Assembly (NCBI GenBank): GCA_945982465.1
Contig: CAMFSB010000019.1
Location: 1 to 12,919, forward strand
DNA length: 12,919 nucleotides
Source: an uncultured Faecalibacterium sp.
GTDB lineage: Bacteria > Bacillota > Clostridia > Oscillospirales > Ruminococcaceae
Reading direction: 5' to 3'
The position numbers were made by a program, and so were the translations under genes. Under the pieces are notes generated by a model, which made no database searches, had not been told where the DNA came from, and was given only the letters and a program-made list of their open reading frames with translations. Numbering within the stretch: position 1 is the stretch's first letter; the number at the start of each line of letters is the position of its first letter. Shown piece by piece: positions 1 through 8,237 of this stretch.

Positions 1-2
1 GC

Positions 3-608
3 GGGCTGGAGCGGGGCCGCGAGATGGGGGGCACGGGGAGCGCGGCGGTGGGCTGCACGCTGCTTTCGGCCATGGCGCGGCCGGTGTATTCCAAGCTGGT
101 GTACGAGGGCTGGAAGCATACCTCCAACGCCAAACAGTACCTGCTGCGGTTGGCGCTGTGCGCGCTGGTGTCGGAGATCCCCTACGATCTGGCGTACCGG
201 GGTACCTGGTTCGACCCCACCACTCAGAACCCGGTGTGGGGCCTTTTGCTGGCGGCCCTGATGCTGGAGATCATCAAACGCTACGGCTGCCGCCCCGGCC
301 CCACAGGCGTGGCGCTGAAAGCGCTGTTCATCACGGCGGCCGCTGTCTGGGCGGTGCTGGGGCAAAGCCAGCTGGGCGTGATGTTCGTGCTGCTCACGGC
401 CCTGCAGTATTGCTTTGAGGGCAGCATGGTGGCCACCATGCTGGGCGGCATCGCACTGACGCTGCTGCAGTTCCCGGCGCCGTTCGGCCTGCTGACGGTG
501 TACTGGTACAGCGGCCGCCCCGGCCGCGCGCCGCGCCGGCTGTTCTATGCGCTGTACCCGGCGCAGCTTTTGGTTTTTGCTTTGCTGGGCTGGCTGGCGG
601 CACGCTGA
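3..608 (+). CDS. TraX-family membrane protein, 5' truncated by window edge
   Basis: Multi-pass membrane protein of the TraX family. TraX N-acetylates F-pilin in the E. coli F plasmid; the role of chromosomal Firmicutes homologues is unsettled. The visible part keeps the family pattern of a short loop with EGWKHTSNAKQYLLRL followed by ALVSEIPYDLAY, then several hydrophobic helices (for example AALMLEI, ITAAAVWAVLG and LLVFALLGWLAA at the C terminus). The reading frame is open to the left edge with no stop before the first ATG at 24, and the usual N-terminal helix of the family is missing, so the gene very probably starts outside the window. The true start cannot be placed. It ends 37 bp before a strong terminator and is followed by a convergent gene, so it is the last gene of its transcript. 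Family assignment is fairly secure; biochemical function is not. Confidence 0.8.
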   Translation, partial: GLERGREMGGTGSAAVGCTLLSAMARPVYSKLVYEGWKHTSNAKQYLLRLALCALVSEIPYDLAYRGTWFDPTTQNPVWGLLLAALMLEIIKRYGCRPGPTGVALKALFITAAAVWAVLGQSQLGVMFVLLTALQYCFEGSMVATMLGGIALTLLQFPAPFGLLTVYWYSGRPGRAPRRLFYALYPAQLLVFALLGWLAAR

Positions 609-644
609 CGCCCCGCGCCAAAGCCGGGCGCGCACCACAAATGC

Positions 645-689
645 AAAAGGTCCCCTGCACAGGGCTTGCCTGCGCAGGGGACCTTTTTT
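645..689 (+). terminator. Rho-independent terminator after the TraX gene, probably bidirectional
   Basis: A perfect 14-bp stem (645-658 with 674-687, AAAAGGTCCCCTGC and its complement) runs into six T residues at 684-689. Read on the minus strand the same hairpin ends in TTTT, so it may also terminate mnmA, whose stop codon lies about 140 bp away and which has no better terminator of its own. Confidence 0.9.
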
Positions 690-825
690 GTAACAGGGAT
701 GGAAAGCTTAGCGCTGCACAAAGCGCCCGGCATTTTGCCCATCAGCCGAGCCCGCCGGGCCATAGCCGCCAGAAAAAACCGCAGCCAAGAGGGCGAAGCA
801 CCCGGAACCTGCCATATAGCCGGCT

Positions 826-1896
826 TTACCGCACCGGCGCGGTGATAAAGCCGCTGCCCATCACAAAGCCGCCGCGGTAGAACACAGCGCTCTGGCCCGG
901 GGCGGGCGCGCGCACCGGCTCGGGGAAGGCGACGTTCCCGCAGCCGTCGTACCGGCAGGGCACAGGCTTTGCCGCGCTGCGCACCTTGACCAGATATTCC
1001 CCGGCGGGCAGGGGGCGGCCGTCCGGCGTGGCAATGTCCCGCAGGGCAAAGCCGGTAAAGTATTCGTCGCCGGCCACCGCCAGCTGGATGTCGCCGTTTT
1101 CGCGGATCTCGCGCACGAACACCGGCTGGCCCAGCGCCACGCCCAGCCCTTTGCGCTGGCCCACCGTGTAGTGCAGCACGCCCTTGTGCGGGCCAAGGTC
1201 GGCCCCGTCCGGCGCGATCAGGTGCCCGGCCCGGCCGGCAAAGCCCTGTGCCTCGATATAGCCGGCGTAGTCGCCGTCCGGAATAAAGCAGATCTCCATG
1301 CTGTCCGGTGCGTCGGCGCAGTCCAGCTGCAGCTCCCGGGCCATCTCGCGCACGTCGTCCTTTTCAAATTCGCCCAGTGGCAGCACCAGGCGGGCCAGCA
1401 CATCCTGCCCCAGCCGGCACAGCATATAGCTCTGGTCGCGGGCCGCGCTTACGGGCTGGCAGATGCGGAACATCCCGTCGCCGTCCTCAGCCACGCGGGC
1501 GTAATGGCCGGTGGCAATATACTGGATGCCCAGCCGGTCGGCGGCGGTCAGCAAGGCGGCAAACTTGACCCCCGGGTTGCACAGCACGCACGGGTTGGGC
1601 GTTTCGCCCCGGCAGTAGCTCTCGCAGAACGGCGTGATCACGCGCTCGCGGAACATGTCCTGCACATCCAGTACGACGCATTCCACCCCAAGCTGGCCGG
1701 CGGCCTTTTTGGCCGCGTCCACCGCCGCCTGATGGGCGGGTGAAAAACGGATCACCGCCCCCGTCACCGCAAAGCCCTGCTGCTGCAAAATGCGCACGGT
1801 CACACTGGAATCCACGCCGCCGCTCATGCCCACCAGCACCTTGTCCTGTGTTTCGTAGGTGTCAAACCCGTTTGCCGGTAAAAATTCTCCTGCCAT
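826..1896 (-). CDS. mnmA: tRNA-specific 2-thiouridylase MnmA
   Basis: MnmA installs the 2-thio group on the wobble uridine (s2U34) of tRNA-Lys, tRNA-Glu and tRNA-Gln, using ATP to adenylate the base and a persulfide sulfur. The 356-residue protein has the PP-loop SGGVDSS at residues 25-31, the catalytic cysteine in GETPNPCVLCN (C103), IATGHYA near 127-133, RDQSYML, and the second catalytic cysteine in SMEICFIPDGDY (C203). GQRKGLG and the C-terminal beta-barrel region follow. Length is normal for the family. The ATG at 1896 was chosen because homologues begin shortly before KVLVGMSGG; the frame stays open to an ATG at 1980 but those residues look unlike MnmA. The Shine-Dalgarno for this start is displaced by a hairpin, described separately. 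It is divergent from the MFS gene. Function is confident; the exact start less so. Confidence 0.95.
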   Translation of the reverse strand: MAGEFLPANGFDTYETQDKVLVGMSGGVDSSVTVRILQQQGFAVTGAVIRFSPAHQAAVDAAKKAAGQLGVECVVLDVQDMFRERVITPFCESYCRGETPNPCVLCNPGVKFAALLTAADRLGIQYIATGHYARVAEDGDGMFRICQPVSAARDQSYMLCRLGQDVLARLVLPLGEFEKDDVREMARELQLDCADAPDSMEICFIPDGDYAGYIEAQGFAGRAGHLIAPDGADLGPHKGVLHYTVGQRKGLGVALGQPVFVREIRENGDIQLAVAGDEYFTGFALRDIATPDGRPLPAGEYLVKVRSAAKPVPCRYDGCGNVAFPEPVRAPAPGQSAVFYRGGFVMGSGFITAPVR

Positions 1897-1938
1897 ACCT
1901 GTTTTGCCGGCGCATACTGCGCCGGCGCTCCTCCTTTT
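1896..1938 (-). promoter_or_regulatory. mnmA ribosome binding site separated from the start by a hairpin
   Basis: On the minus strand a strong Shine-Dalgarno (AAAAGGAGGAG, 1938 to 1928) lies about 31 nt before the chosen ATG, too far for normal initiation. Between them is a perfect 9-bp stem with a 3-nt loop (GCCGGCGCA at 1906-1914 on the plus strand, complement at 1918-1926). Folding it out leaves about 10 nt of effective spacing. The alternative is a start elsewhere, but no in-frame start sits at normal distance from this Shine-Dalgarno. Confidence 0.5.
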
Positions 1939-1960
1939 GCGCATTTTTAAAAAACAATGG

Positions 1961-1990
1961 TTGTGCAGCAGGCCGAACACCTGCTATACT
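1961..1990 (+). promoter_or_regulatory. Sigma-A promoter of the MFS transporter gene
   Basis: -35 TTGTGC at 1961-1966, an 18-bp spacer and -10 TATACT at 1985-1990, with an extended -10 TG at 1982-1983. The predicted transcript start near 1997 leaves a leader of about 32 nt containing the Shine-Dalgarno AAGGGGGG. Confidence 0.7.
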
Positions 1991-2028
1991 GTCTGTATCA
2001 ACTGGATCCTGTAAGGGGGGAACTGCCC

Positions 2029-3159
2029 ATGAACGATCGGTCTGCGCGCGGCGCCTATCTGGCCATGCTGTTCGACGGCCTGTGCGTCTCCAGTGCCAGC
2101 GTGGTGCTGCCGCTGCTGCGGGAGCATTACGCGTTGTCCTACGATCTGTCGGGCTTATTGTTGGCGCTGCTCAGCGTAGGCAATCTGGTCTCGGCGTTGC
2201 TGTGCGGCATCCTGCCCCGGTGCTGGGGCGTGCGGCGCACGGCGCTGGTGTTTACGTCGGGGCTGCTGCTGGGCTACCTGCTGCTGCTGGGTTCCGGCGC
2301 GCAGGCTGCGGTGCTGCTGGGCTTTTTGTGCATCGGCCTGGGCAAGGGCAGCAGCATGAACAACGCCATTGTGGCGGCGGGGGCCGCTTCGGCCGACCGC
2401 ACCAAAAGCACCAACCTGATCAACGCCCTGTTCGCCCTGGGCAGCCTGTGCGCGCCGCTGCTGTATCTGTGCGCAGGGCGGCTGCCGTTCTGGCGGGCGC
2501 CGCTGGCGGCGCTGGCCGTTTCGGGCGGGGTGGTGTGGCTGCTGTTCTGGGCCATGCGCCTGCCCTCGGGCCGGCGCGAAAGCGAACAGGCCGCCGATTT
2601 CGGCTTTTTGAAAAGCCGGCATTTCTGGTATTCCACCGCGTTTTTGTTCGGTCAGCAGTGCGCGGAGATCAGCGTCACCGGCTGGCGGGTGACCTACTGC
2701 ACGGCCCCCGGCAGCCTGTCCGGCACGCTCAGCGAACTGACGGTCACCGTCGTTTTTCTGGCCATGCTGGTCGGCCGGCTGATCATCGCCTTTGTGCTGC
2801 CGCCCCAAAGCCGCCTGCGCTCGCTGACGCTGATGAGCGCCGCGTCCTTTGCCGCCTATCTGCTGCTTTTGCTTTCCAACTCCGGCGCGGCGGCGCTGGT
2901 GTTCCTGTTTTTGTTCGGGTTGTCCATTTCGGGCACCTACCCCACGGTGATCGCCCAGGCCAATCGTTCCATGAGCAACGCAACGGTGGGCGTGATGCTG
3001 CCGGTGGGCGGCATCGGCGCGGTATTGATGCCGTACCTGATCGGGGCGGTGGCGCAGCGCACCGGCATCCGCGGCGGGATGGTGTGCCCGCTGGCGGCGC
3101 TGGTACTGATGCTGGTATTTGCCGCCTTGCTCAAAAAGACGGAGGACGCCGGGCCGTAA
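2029..3159 (+). CDS. Major facilitator superfamily transporter
   Basis: A 376-residue integral membrane transporter of the major facilitator superfamily. It shows about twelve hydrophobic segments, a degenerate motif-A loop after the second helix (CGILPRCWGVRR), a GLGKGSSMNNAIV segment in the first half, and VGVMLPVGGIGAVLMPYLIG in the second half. The long hydrophilic central loop is around SGRRESEQAADFGFLKSRHF. The layout resembles the fucose-permease-like branch of sugar transporters, but the substrate cannot be read from the sequence. The ATG at 2029 was chosen over the longer open frame starting at 1957 because AAGGGGGG lies 6-7 nt upstream, the promoter -10 lies inside the longer version, and the first helix follows directly. 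It is transcribed alone, divergently from mnmA and convergently with rnhA. Confidence 0.85.
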   Translation: MNDRSARGAYLAMLFDGLCVSSASVVLPLLREHYALSYDLSGLLLALLSVGNLVSALLCGILPRCWGVRRTALVFTSGLLLGYLLLLGSGAQAAVLLGFLCIGLGKGSSMNNAIVAAGAASADRTKSTNLINALFALGSLCAPLLYLCAGRLPFWRAPLAALAVSGGVVWLLFWAMRLPSGRRESEQAADFGFLKSRHFWYSTAFLFGQQCAEISVTGWRVTYCTAPGSLSGTLSELTVTVVFLAMLVGRLIIAFVLPPQSRLRSLTLMSAASFAAYLLLLLSNSGAAALVFLFLFGLSISGTYPTVIAQANRSMSNATVGVMLPVGGIGAVLMPYLIGAVAQRTGIRGGMVCPLAALVLMLVFAALLKKTEDAGP

Positions 3160-3180
3160 CGGCCCCGGCCCCTATTCCGC

Positions 3181-3215
3181 AAAGCGCAGCCCGCGGCGGC
3201 CGCGCTTTTGATTTT
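3181..3215 (+). terminator. Probable terminator of the MFS gene
   Basis: AAAGCGC (3181-3187) pairs with GCGCTTT (3202-3208), with three further inner pairs, followed by TTTTGATTTT. It lies between two convergent genes, 22 bp after the MFS stop. The U-tract is interrupted, so strength is uncertain; on the minus strand it lacks a U-tract. Confidence 0.55.
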
Positions 3216-3230
3216 GCACCGCAGGCGGCC

Positions 3231-3692
3231 TCAGGCCTGCCGGCCACCGTATTTTTTACTCTGTTCCACAGCCAGCCGGTCGCAGCGCTCGTTTTCCGGG
3301 TGGCCGGCGTGGCCCTTGATCCAAACATAGCTCAGCCGGTGCACCGCTTCCAGCTCCAGCGCCCTGGCCCACAGGTCGGCGTTCAAAGCGGGGCTTTTGT
3401 CGGCCTTTTTCCAGCCGCGGGCGCGCCAGCTTTTGGCCCAGCCCTTTTGCAGGCCGTTGATGACATACTGGCTGTCGGAGCACAGGCGCACCTCGCAGGG
3501 CTCTTTCAGCGCGCTCAGCGCCTCGATAAAGGCGGTCAGCTCCATGCGGTTGTTGGTGGTTTCGGCCGCCCCGCCGGAAAGCTCCCGTTCATATACCTTA
3601 TCGCCGGCGCGAAAGCGCAGCACGGCCCCCCAGCCGCCCGGGCCGGGGTTGCCGCTGCACGCGCCGTCGGTGTAAACTTCAACTTTTTTCAT
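3231..3692 (-). CDS. rnhA: Ribonuclease HI
   Basis: RNase HI cleaves the RNA strand of RNA-DNA hybrids, removing R-loops and primers in the cytoplasm. The 153-residue protein has the full family layout: [17 protein letters not shown] at the N terminus, [39 protein letters not shown]. The four metal-binding acids are visible as D9, E51, D73 and D138, and the catalytic histidine as H128. The start at 3692 gives the standard N terminus [11 protein letters not shown]; the open frame extends to 3800 but those codons cover the promoter. The Shine-Dalgarno (GAAAGAG) is weak. It is a single-gene transcript, divergent from rnjA. Confidence 0.96.
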   Translation of the reverse strand: MKKVEVYTDGACSGNPGPGGWGAVLRFRAGDKVYERELSGGAAETTNNRMELTAFIEALSALKEPCEVRLCSDSQYVINGLQKGWAKSWRARGWKKADKSPALNADLWARALELEAVHRLSYVWIKGHAGHPENERCDRLAVEQSKKYGGRQA

Positions 3693-3731
3693 GCCGTTCT
3701 CTTTCTGTGCAAAGTACCGTGGATATCTGCT

Positions 3732-3760
3732 ATTATAGCTGTTTTTTGCACGGCTGCCAA
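3732..3760 (-). promoter_or_regulatory. Sigma-A promoter of rnhA
   Basis: On the minus strand, -35 TTGGCA (3760-3755), a 17-bp spacer and a consensus -10 TATAAT (3737-3732). The predicted start near 3725 leaves a short leader before the rnhA ATG. Confidence 0.85.
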
Positions 3761-3793
3761 GTGTATATTGCCCCCGCGTCGGGCTATACTGAA

Positions 3794-3822
3794 TTGACAA
3801 AGGCTGTTCGGAATATTATACT
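3794..3822 (+). promoter_or_regulatory. Sigma-A promoter of rnjA-gdpP
   Basis: Consensus -35 TTGACA at 3794-3799, a 17-bp spacer and -10 TATACT at 3817-3822. The predicted start is near 3829, about 289 nt before the rnjA start codon. A second TATACT at 3784-3789 has no matching -35 and was not called. Confidence 0.88.
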
Positions 3823-3828
3823 GGGTGT

Positions 3829-4117
3829 AATTCGTAACGTATAGGGGCGTGGAACCACGCCCGGCGACCCCCTTGTTATGGCCACGGTTGCATTGAGCAG
3901 ATGAACCGTAAAGCGCCGAAAAGCACCCAAAACAGAAAGGAGCCTGGGGCCGGCAGACCGCCGGTTACCCCGCCGGCGGCACAGCCGCCCGGTACAATCA
4001 ATACGGACGGATCGGCAGGGCGGCACGGCACGGCGCCGCGCCTGCATCGCAAACGACCGGCTGCCCTGTACGGAAAAGGGGAGCCTTGACTTTTTATGAA
4101 GATACAGGAGGAAATGT
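3829..4117 (+). other. Long untranslated leader of rnjA with hairpins
   Basis: No convincing gene lies in these 289 nt; a 62-codon open frame at 3901-4089 has no ribosome site and a low-complexity product. Hairpins seen by eye include GGGCGTG (3845-3851) with CACGCCC (3856-3862) around a GAAC loop, and ACGGTT (3884-3889) with AACCGT (3904-3909) enclosing a smaller TGC/GCA stem. These are followed by a GC-rich stretch at about 3945-4065 with many possible pairings. No riboswitch or known RNA family was recognised. Because RNase J is a ribonuclease, an autoregulatory leader is possible but is only inferred. The leader ends in a strong Shine-Dalgarno, AGGAGG at 4106-4111. Confidence 0.5.
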
Positions 4118-5905
4118 ATGCCAGAAGCCGTAAATAACAATGTAAATAACAATAAAGAAACCGCCGCAGAGCGCGCCCCGCGCCAGCGCCGCACCTATTA
4201 CAGCCGCAAGCCCCGCGCGCCCCGTAGCCCGGCGGCCGCGGCCCCGGCCCCGCAGATCCACATCTATCCGCTGGGCGGCCTGGGTGAAGTGGGCAAAAAT
4301 ATGACCGTCTATGAATGCAACGGGGACATGATCATTGTGGACTGCGGTCTGGTGTTTCCGGACAGCGACATGTACGGCATTGACCTGGTCATCCCGGATT
4401 TTACCTTTGTGGAGCAGAACATTGACCGCATCAAGGGCCTGCTGATCACCCACGGCCATGAGGATCATATCGGCAGCATCCCGTACCTGCTGCAGCGGGT
4501 CAAGCTGCCCGTGTACGGCACCCGCCTGACCTGCGGCCTGATCCGCAACAAGCTGGAGGAATTCAACCTGGCCGGCAGCACCAAATTTGTGGAGATCACG
4601 CCCAAGCGCAAGTTCAAGCTGGGCTGCTTTACCATCGAACCCATCCATGTGAACCATTCTATTCCGGACGCGGTGGCCTTTGCCATCGACAGCCCGGCGG
4701 GCACCATTATCCAGACCGGCGACTTCAAAATCGACTATACGCCGCTGGCCTGCGGCGTAACGGACCTTGCCACCTTTGCCGAATACGGCGGCAAGGGCGT
4801 GCTGGCCCTGCTCAGTGATTCCACCAACTCGGAACGGCCGGGCTTTACCGCCACCGAGCAGAAGGTGGCCTCCAGCGTGCGGGGGTTGTTTGCCCGCGCG
4901 CGCAACAAGCGCATCATCATCGCCACGTTCGCGTCCAACCTGTACCGCGTGCAGCAGATCATCGACATCGCTGTGGAGGAGGGCCGCAAGGTGGCGTTCA
5001 GCGGCCGCAGCATGGTCAACAACACGGCCATGGCGCAGGAGCTGGGCTATGTGCACATTCCGGACGGCACGCTCATCGACATCGAACAGCTCAACAAGTA
5101 CCCGCCCGAAAAGGTGGTGCTGATCACCACCGGTAGCCAGGGCGAGCCGCTCAGCGCGCTGAGCCGCATGGCCCAGAACAGCCACCGCAACGTCAAGGTC
5201 GGCCCGGGCGACTTTATCATTATTTCGGCCAACCCCATCCCCGGCAATGAAAAAAGCGTGACCAAGATCGTCAACGGCCTGCTGCTGCTGGGCGCCGAGG
5301 TCATTTACGAGAGTATGTACGACGTGCATGTTTCGGGCCACGCCTGCCAGGAGGAGCAGAAGTTGATCCTGACGCTGACCCGGCCCAAATACTTTTTGCC
5401 GGTGCACGGCGAGTACAAGCAGCTCAAGCGGCACGCGCTCACCGCCGCGGCGCTGGGCATCCCGGCGGAGAATATCGTGATCGCCGAAAACGGCGAAAAC
5501 ATCATCCTTTCGCAGGACGGCATGAAGCTGGGCGAACCGGTCACCGCCGGCGCGGTGATGGTGGACGGCCTGGGCGTGGGCGATGTGGGCAACGTAGTGC
5601 TGCGCGACCGCAAGCATCTGTCGGAGGACGGCCTGGTCATCATGGTGGCCACCGTCAACAGCGCCACGGGGCAGGTGCTGGCCGGGCCGGACTTGGTCAG
5701 CCGCGGCTTTGTGTATGTGCGCGAAAACGAGGAACTGATGGAGGGCGCCAAGGAACTGGTGGAAATGACCCTGGATCGCTGCGCCCGCGAGCGTGTGCGC
5801 GACTGGACCAGCGTAAAGACCCGCGTGCGGGAGGCGCTGTCCAGCTATATCTACCGCAAAACCAAGCGCAGCCCGATGATCCTGCCCATTCTGATGGAAG
5901 TGTAA
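4118..5905 (+). CDS. rnjA: Ribonuclease J
   Basis: RNase J combines endonuclease and 5'-3' exonuclease activity and is central to mRNA decay and rRNA maturation in Firmicutes. The 595-residue protein has a metallo-beta-lactamase fold with HGHEDHIG (112-119), the histidine in VNHSIPD (H180), TGDFK (D202), the beta-CASP region with SDSTNSERPG (233-242) and FASNLYRVQQ, VSGHA (H408) and PVHGEY (H430). The C-terminal RNase J domain ends in RKTKRSPMILPILMEV. The first 45 residues are a disordered Asn-rich then Arg/Pro/Ala-rich basic extension, absent from the catalytic fold and probably involved in RNA or partner binding. The start follows AGGAGG by 6 nt. gdpP begins 46 bp downstream without a terminator, so the two are probably one operon. 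Which paralogue (J1 or J2) this is cannot be told without the rest of the genome. Confidence 0.95.
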   Translation: MPEAVNNNVNNNKETAAERAPRQRRTYYSRKPRAPRSPAAAAPAPQIHIYPLGGLGEVGKNMTVYECNGDMIIVDCGLVFPDSDMYGIDLVIPDFTFVEQNIDRIKGLLITHGHEDHIGSIPYLLQRVKLPVYGTRLTCGLIRNKLEEFNLAGSTKFVEITPKRKFKLGCFTIEPIHVNHSIPDAVAFAIDSPAGTIIQTGDFKIDYTPLACGVTDLATFAEYGGKGVLALLSDSTNSERPGFTATEQKVASSVRGLFARARNKRIIIATFASNLYRVQQIIDIAVEEGRKVAFSGRSMVNNTAMAQELGYVHIPDGTLIDIEQLNKYPPEKVVLITTGSQGEPLSALSRMAQNSHRNVKVGPGDFIIISANPIPGNEKSVTKIVNGLLLLGAEVIYESMYDVHVSGHACQEEQKLILTLTRPKYFLPVHGEYKQLKRHALTAAALGIPAENIVIAENGENIILSQDGMKLGEPVTAGAVMVDGLGVGDVGNVVLRDRKHLSEDGLVIMVATVNSATGQVLAGPDLVSRGFVYVRENEELMEGAKELVEMTLDRCARERVRDWTSVKTRVREALSSYIYRKTKRSPMILPILMEV

Positions 5906-5951
5906 CGGCACTGCGCTGGCGCGGCGCGATCCAAACGGTTGGAGGCTGGCT

Positions 5952-7934
5952 ATGAAGTATAAACCAAGGGTGACGCTGGAAGTGCTTACCGTGGGGCTGC
6001 TGGTGCTGTGCGCAGCGCTGACCGCCATGGTGGTGGTGGTTTTGCCGCAGGCGGCTTGGGTGGCGGCGGCGCTGTATCTTGTGCTTGCGGCCGCGCTTGC
6101 GGTTTTGGCGGGGCGCATCCGGTCGGCCATTGCCAAATGGCTGCACGGCAGCACCTTTGACGGTTCAAAAATGAAATTCACGCTGGAAAAGCTATCGGCG
6201 CCGGTGGTGTTGCTTTCGGGCAATTCTGTGCTGTGGTACAACGACGCGTTCCGCGCCCAGCTTTTGGGCGGCGAGGAATTTCTGCTGGGCAGCGCGGCCA
6301 AGGTGCTGCCCGGGCTGGATCTGCGCATCAGCGCCCGCGGGGACGGCCAGCTGCTGCGCCGGGAGGACCGCTGCTGGCGGGCCTATTCCTCCACGGCGCC
6401 CGGCGGGGCCGAAAACATCACCCTTGTCTACCTGACCGAGGAGACCGAGCTGCGCCGGGTGGCCGCCGAATACAAGGCCAGCCGCCCGGGCTGCCTGATC
6501 TTTGCGATCGACGGCTACGACGAGGTGTTCGAGCGTATGCTGGACAGCGAGCGCGCCCGCCTGCTGGAGGGCGTGAACCGCACCATCGAGGAAATGCTGG
6601 GCAAGACCACCGGCATGCTGCGGCGCTTTGGCAGCGGCCGGTACATCGCCGTGGTGGAGGAACGCCATCTGGAGCAGTTTGCCCAGGCCCGCTACGATGT
6701 GCTGGATAAGATCCGCGCGCTGGACAACGAGGTGAACCTGTCCATTTCCATCGGCGTCGGCCGCGGCGGCAAAACCTTGTTTGAATGCCAGGAGCTGGCT
6801 GTGCAGGCGCTGGATATGGCCCAGGGCCGCGGCGGCGACCAGGCCGCCGAAAAAACGCCGGATGGCTTTACCTTTTACGGCGGCGTGAGCCACGGCGTGG
6901 AAAAGAGCAGCCGTGTCAAGAGCCGCCTGGTGGCCGCCGCGCTGGTGGAGCTGATCAAGCAGGCCGACAGCGTGGTGATCATGGGACACAGCCAGAGCGA
7001 TCTGGACGCCATCGGCGCGGCCGAGGGCGTGCTGCGCATCTGCAAGATCTGCGATGTGCCGGCGGTGATCGCGGTGCGGCGCGGCGCCACGCTGGCCAAA
7101 AGCCTGATCGACGCCTTTGACGCCGCCGGCTGTGCCGATGACTTTATCGAGCCGGAGCAGGCGCTGGAGGTGGTCACCCGCCGCACGCTGTGCATCGTAG
7201 TGGATACATACCGCCGTGCGCTGGTGGAAAGCACCGAGATCCTGGACCGCTGCGGCTCGGTGGCGGTGATCGACCATCACCGCAAGGCCGAGGGTTTTAT
7301 TGAAAACGCGGTGCTGGTGTGCCACGAGCCGTATGCGTCGTCGGCCAGCGAGCTGGTCACGGAGCTGCTGCAGTATGTGGGCGGCAGGGACGATAAACCC
7401 ACCCGTGTGGAAGCCGAGGGCCTATTGGCCGGCATCATGCTGGATACCCGCAGTTTTTCGCTGCATACCGGTGTGCGCACCTTTGAGGCTGCCGCTGTGC
7501 TGCGCCGCCACGGCGCGGAGACCGAACGGGTCAAGGCCCTGTTCAACACCAGCCTGGAGGAATACAAGGCGAAGTGCGCCCTGGTCGAAGGCGCGCAGAC
7601 CTATAAAGGCTGTGCGCTGTCGGTTTCGGGCCCGCTGCCGCCCGGCATGAAAGTGGCGGTGCCGCAGGCGGCCAACGACCTGCTTTCCATCGAGGGGGTG
7701 CAGGCCAGCTTTGTGGCCGTGCAGAACCCCGGCGGCGTGAGCGTCAGCGCCCGCAGCATGGGCGAGGTGAATGTGCAGGTCATTATGGAAGCGCTGGGCG
7801 GCGGCGGTCATCAGACCATGGCTGGCGGCCAGCTGCGCGGCGCCACCCCCGAGGAGGCCTACAAAAAGATCTGCGCCGCCATCGACCTGTACCGCGCGGC
7901 CCAGGCCCAAAGCGCGCAGGCAGTAAAAAAATGA
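5952..7934 (+). CDS. gdpP: GdpP-type c-di-AMP phosphodiesterase (PAS-GGDEF-DHH-DHHA1)
   Basis: Membrane-anchored phosphodiesterase that hydrolyses cyclic di-AMP to pApA, affecting potassium and osmolyte balance and cell-wall stress. The 660 residues show two transmembrane helices (about 10-31 and 36-54), a degenerate PAS region (about 80-165), and a degenerate GGDEF domain (about 175-310, with RFGSGRYIAVVE in place of GGDEF). The DHH domain starts at GHSQSDLDAIG (H346, D350, D352), with D418 in VVDTYRR, DHH at 441-443 and D498 in GIMLDTRSF. The DHHA1 domain carries GGGGH at 616-620. All DHH metal ligands are present. GGAGG lies 6 nt before the ATG. It follows rnjA in the same direction and is closed by a double hairpin. 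Length matches the family. Confidence 0.95.
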   Translation: MKYKPRVTLEVLTVGLLVLCAALTAMVVVVLPQAAWVAAALYLVLAAALAVLAGRIRSAIAKWLHGSTFDGSKMKFTLEKLSAPVVLLSGNSVLWYNDAFRAQLLGGEEFLLGSAAKVLPGLDLRISARGDGQLLRREDRCWRAYSSTAPGGAENITLVYLTEETELRRVAAEYKASRPGCLIFAIDGYDEVFERMLDSERARLLEGVNRTIEEMLGKTTGMLRRFGSGRYIAVVEERHLEQFAQARYDVLDKIRALDNEVNLSISIGVGRGGKTLFECQELAVQALDMAQGRGGDQAAEKTPDGFTFYGGVSHGVEKSSRVKSRLVAAALVELIKQADSVVIMGHSQSDLDAIGAAEGVLRICKICDVPAVIAVRRGATLAKSLIDAFDAAGCADDFIEPEQALEVVTRRTLCIVVDTYRRALVESTEILDRCGSVAVIDHHRKAEGFIENAVLVCHEPYASSASELVTELLQYVGGRDDKPTRVEAEGLLAGIMLDTRSFSLHTGVRTFEAAAVLRRHGAETERVKALFNTSLEEYKAKCALVEGAQTYKGCALSVSGPLPPGMKVAVPQAANDLLSIEGVQASFVAVQNPGGVSVSARSMGEVNVQVIMEALGGGGHQTMAGGQLRGATPEEAYKKICAAIDLYRAAQAQSAQAVKK

Positions 7935-7935
7935 C

Positions 7936-8019
7936 CTGCATGCCCGGCCGGGCGTGCAGGCTGCACGATCTGCATCCATTTAAAAAGACCGGTGCCCCGC
8001 GGGGCGCCGGCCTTTTTTT
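7936..8019 (+). terminator. Hairpin plus intrinsic terminator after gdpP
   Basis: The first hairpin (7936-7946 with 7949-7959, 11 pairs with one wobble) begins right after the stop codon and has no U-tract. The second (about 7989-7998 with 8001-8010, CCGGTGCCCC and its near-complement) runs into TTTTTTT at 8013-8019 and is a convincing intrinsic terminator. The first may protect the 3' end. Confidence 0.88.
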
Positions 8020-8237
8020 GTTTGCGCACAGCCGGGCGGCCTGGCAGCGCGGGAGAAAGGCCGCCCGCCCCCTCCCGGCGCACGGCGCGGGCGGTTTTGG
8101 GCTGTCCAGAGGCAAAATCGGGAAATTGTCGGCACGAAAGCCGGCCGCACCGACGGCCGCTGTGCACAGTTTTGTCGCAAAAATTGGGTACAATGAAAAG
8201 GTTAAGCCAACAAAACCGTCTTACGGAGGAAACGAAC
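8020..8237 (+). other. GC-rich intergenic region upstream of the recombinase gene
   Basis: No gene is supported here. It holds a perfect 9-bp hairpin (CGGGCGGCC at 8033-8041 with its complement at 8059-8067). Near its end is a candidate -10, TACAAT at 8189-8194, with no good -35 at the right distance, so recombinase transcription may be weak or activator-dependent. The Shine-Dalgarno CGGAGGA ends at 8230. Confidence 0.4.

Noticed and set aside
1740..3797. 685-codon plus-strand frame covering the 5' part of mnmA, the MFS gene and rnhA
   Set aside because: It crosses three well-supported genes on both strands, and its product is Arg/Ala/Gly-rich, as expected for an out-of-frame reading.
4094..6328. 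744-codon open frame on the minus strand opposite rnjA and the start of gdpP
   Set aside because: It is the complement of two unmistakable genes in GC-rich DNA; its product is His/Gln/Ala/Val-rich low-complexity sequence with no recognisable domain and no ribosome site.
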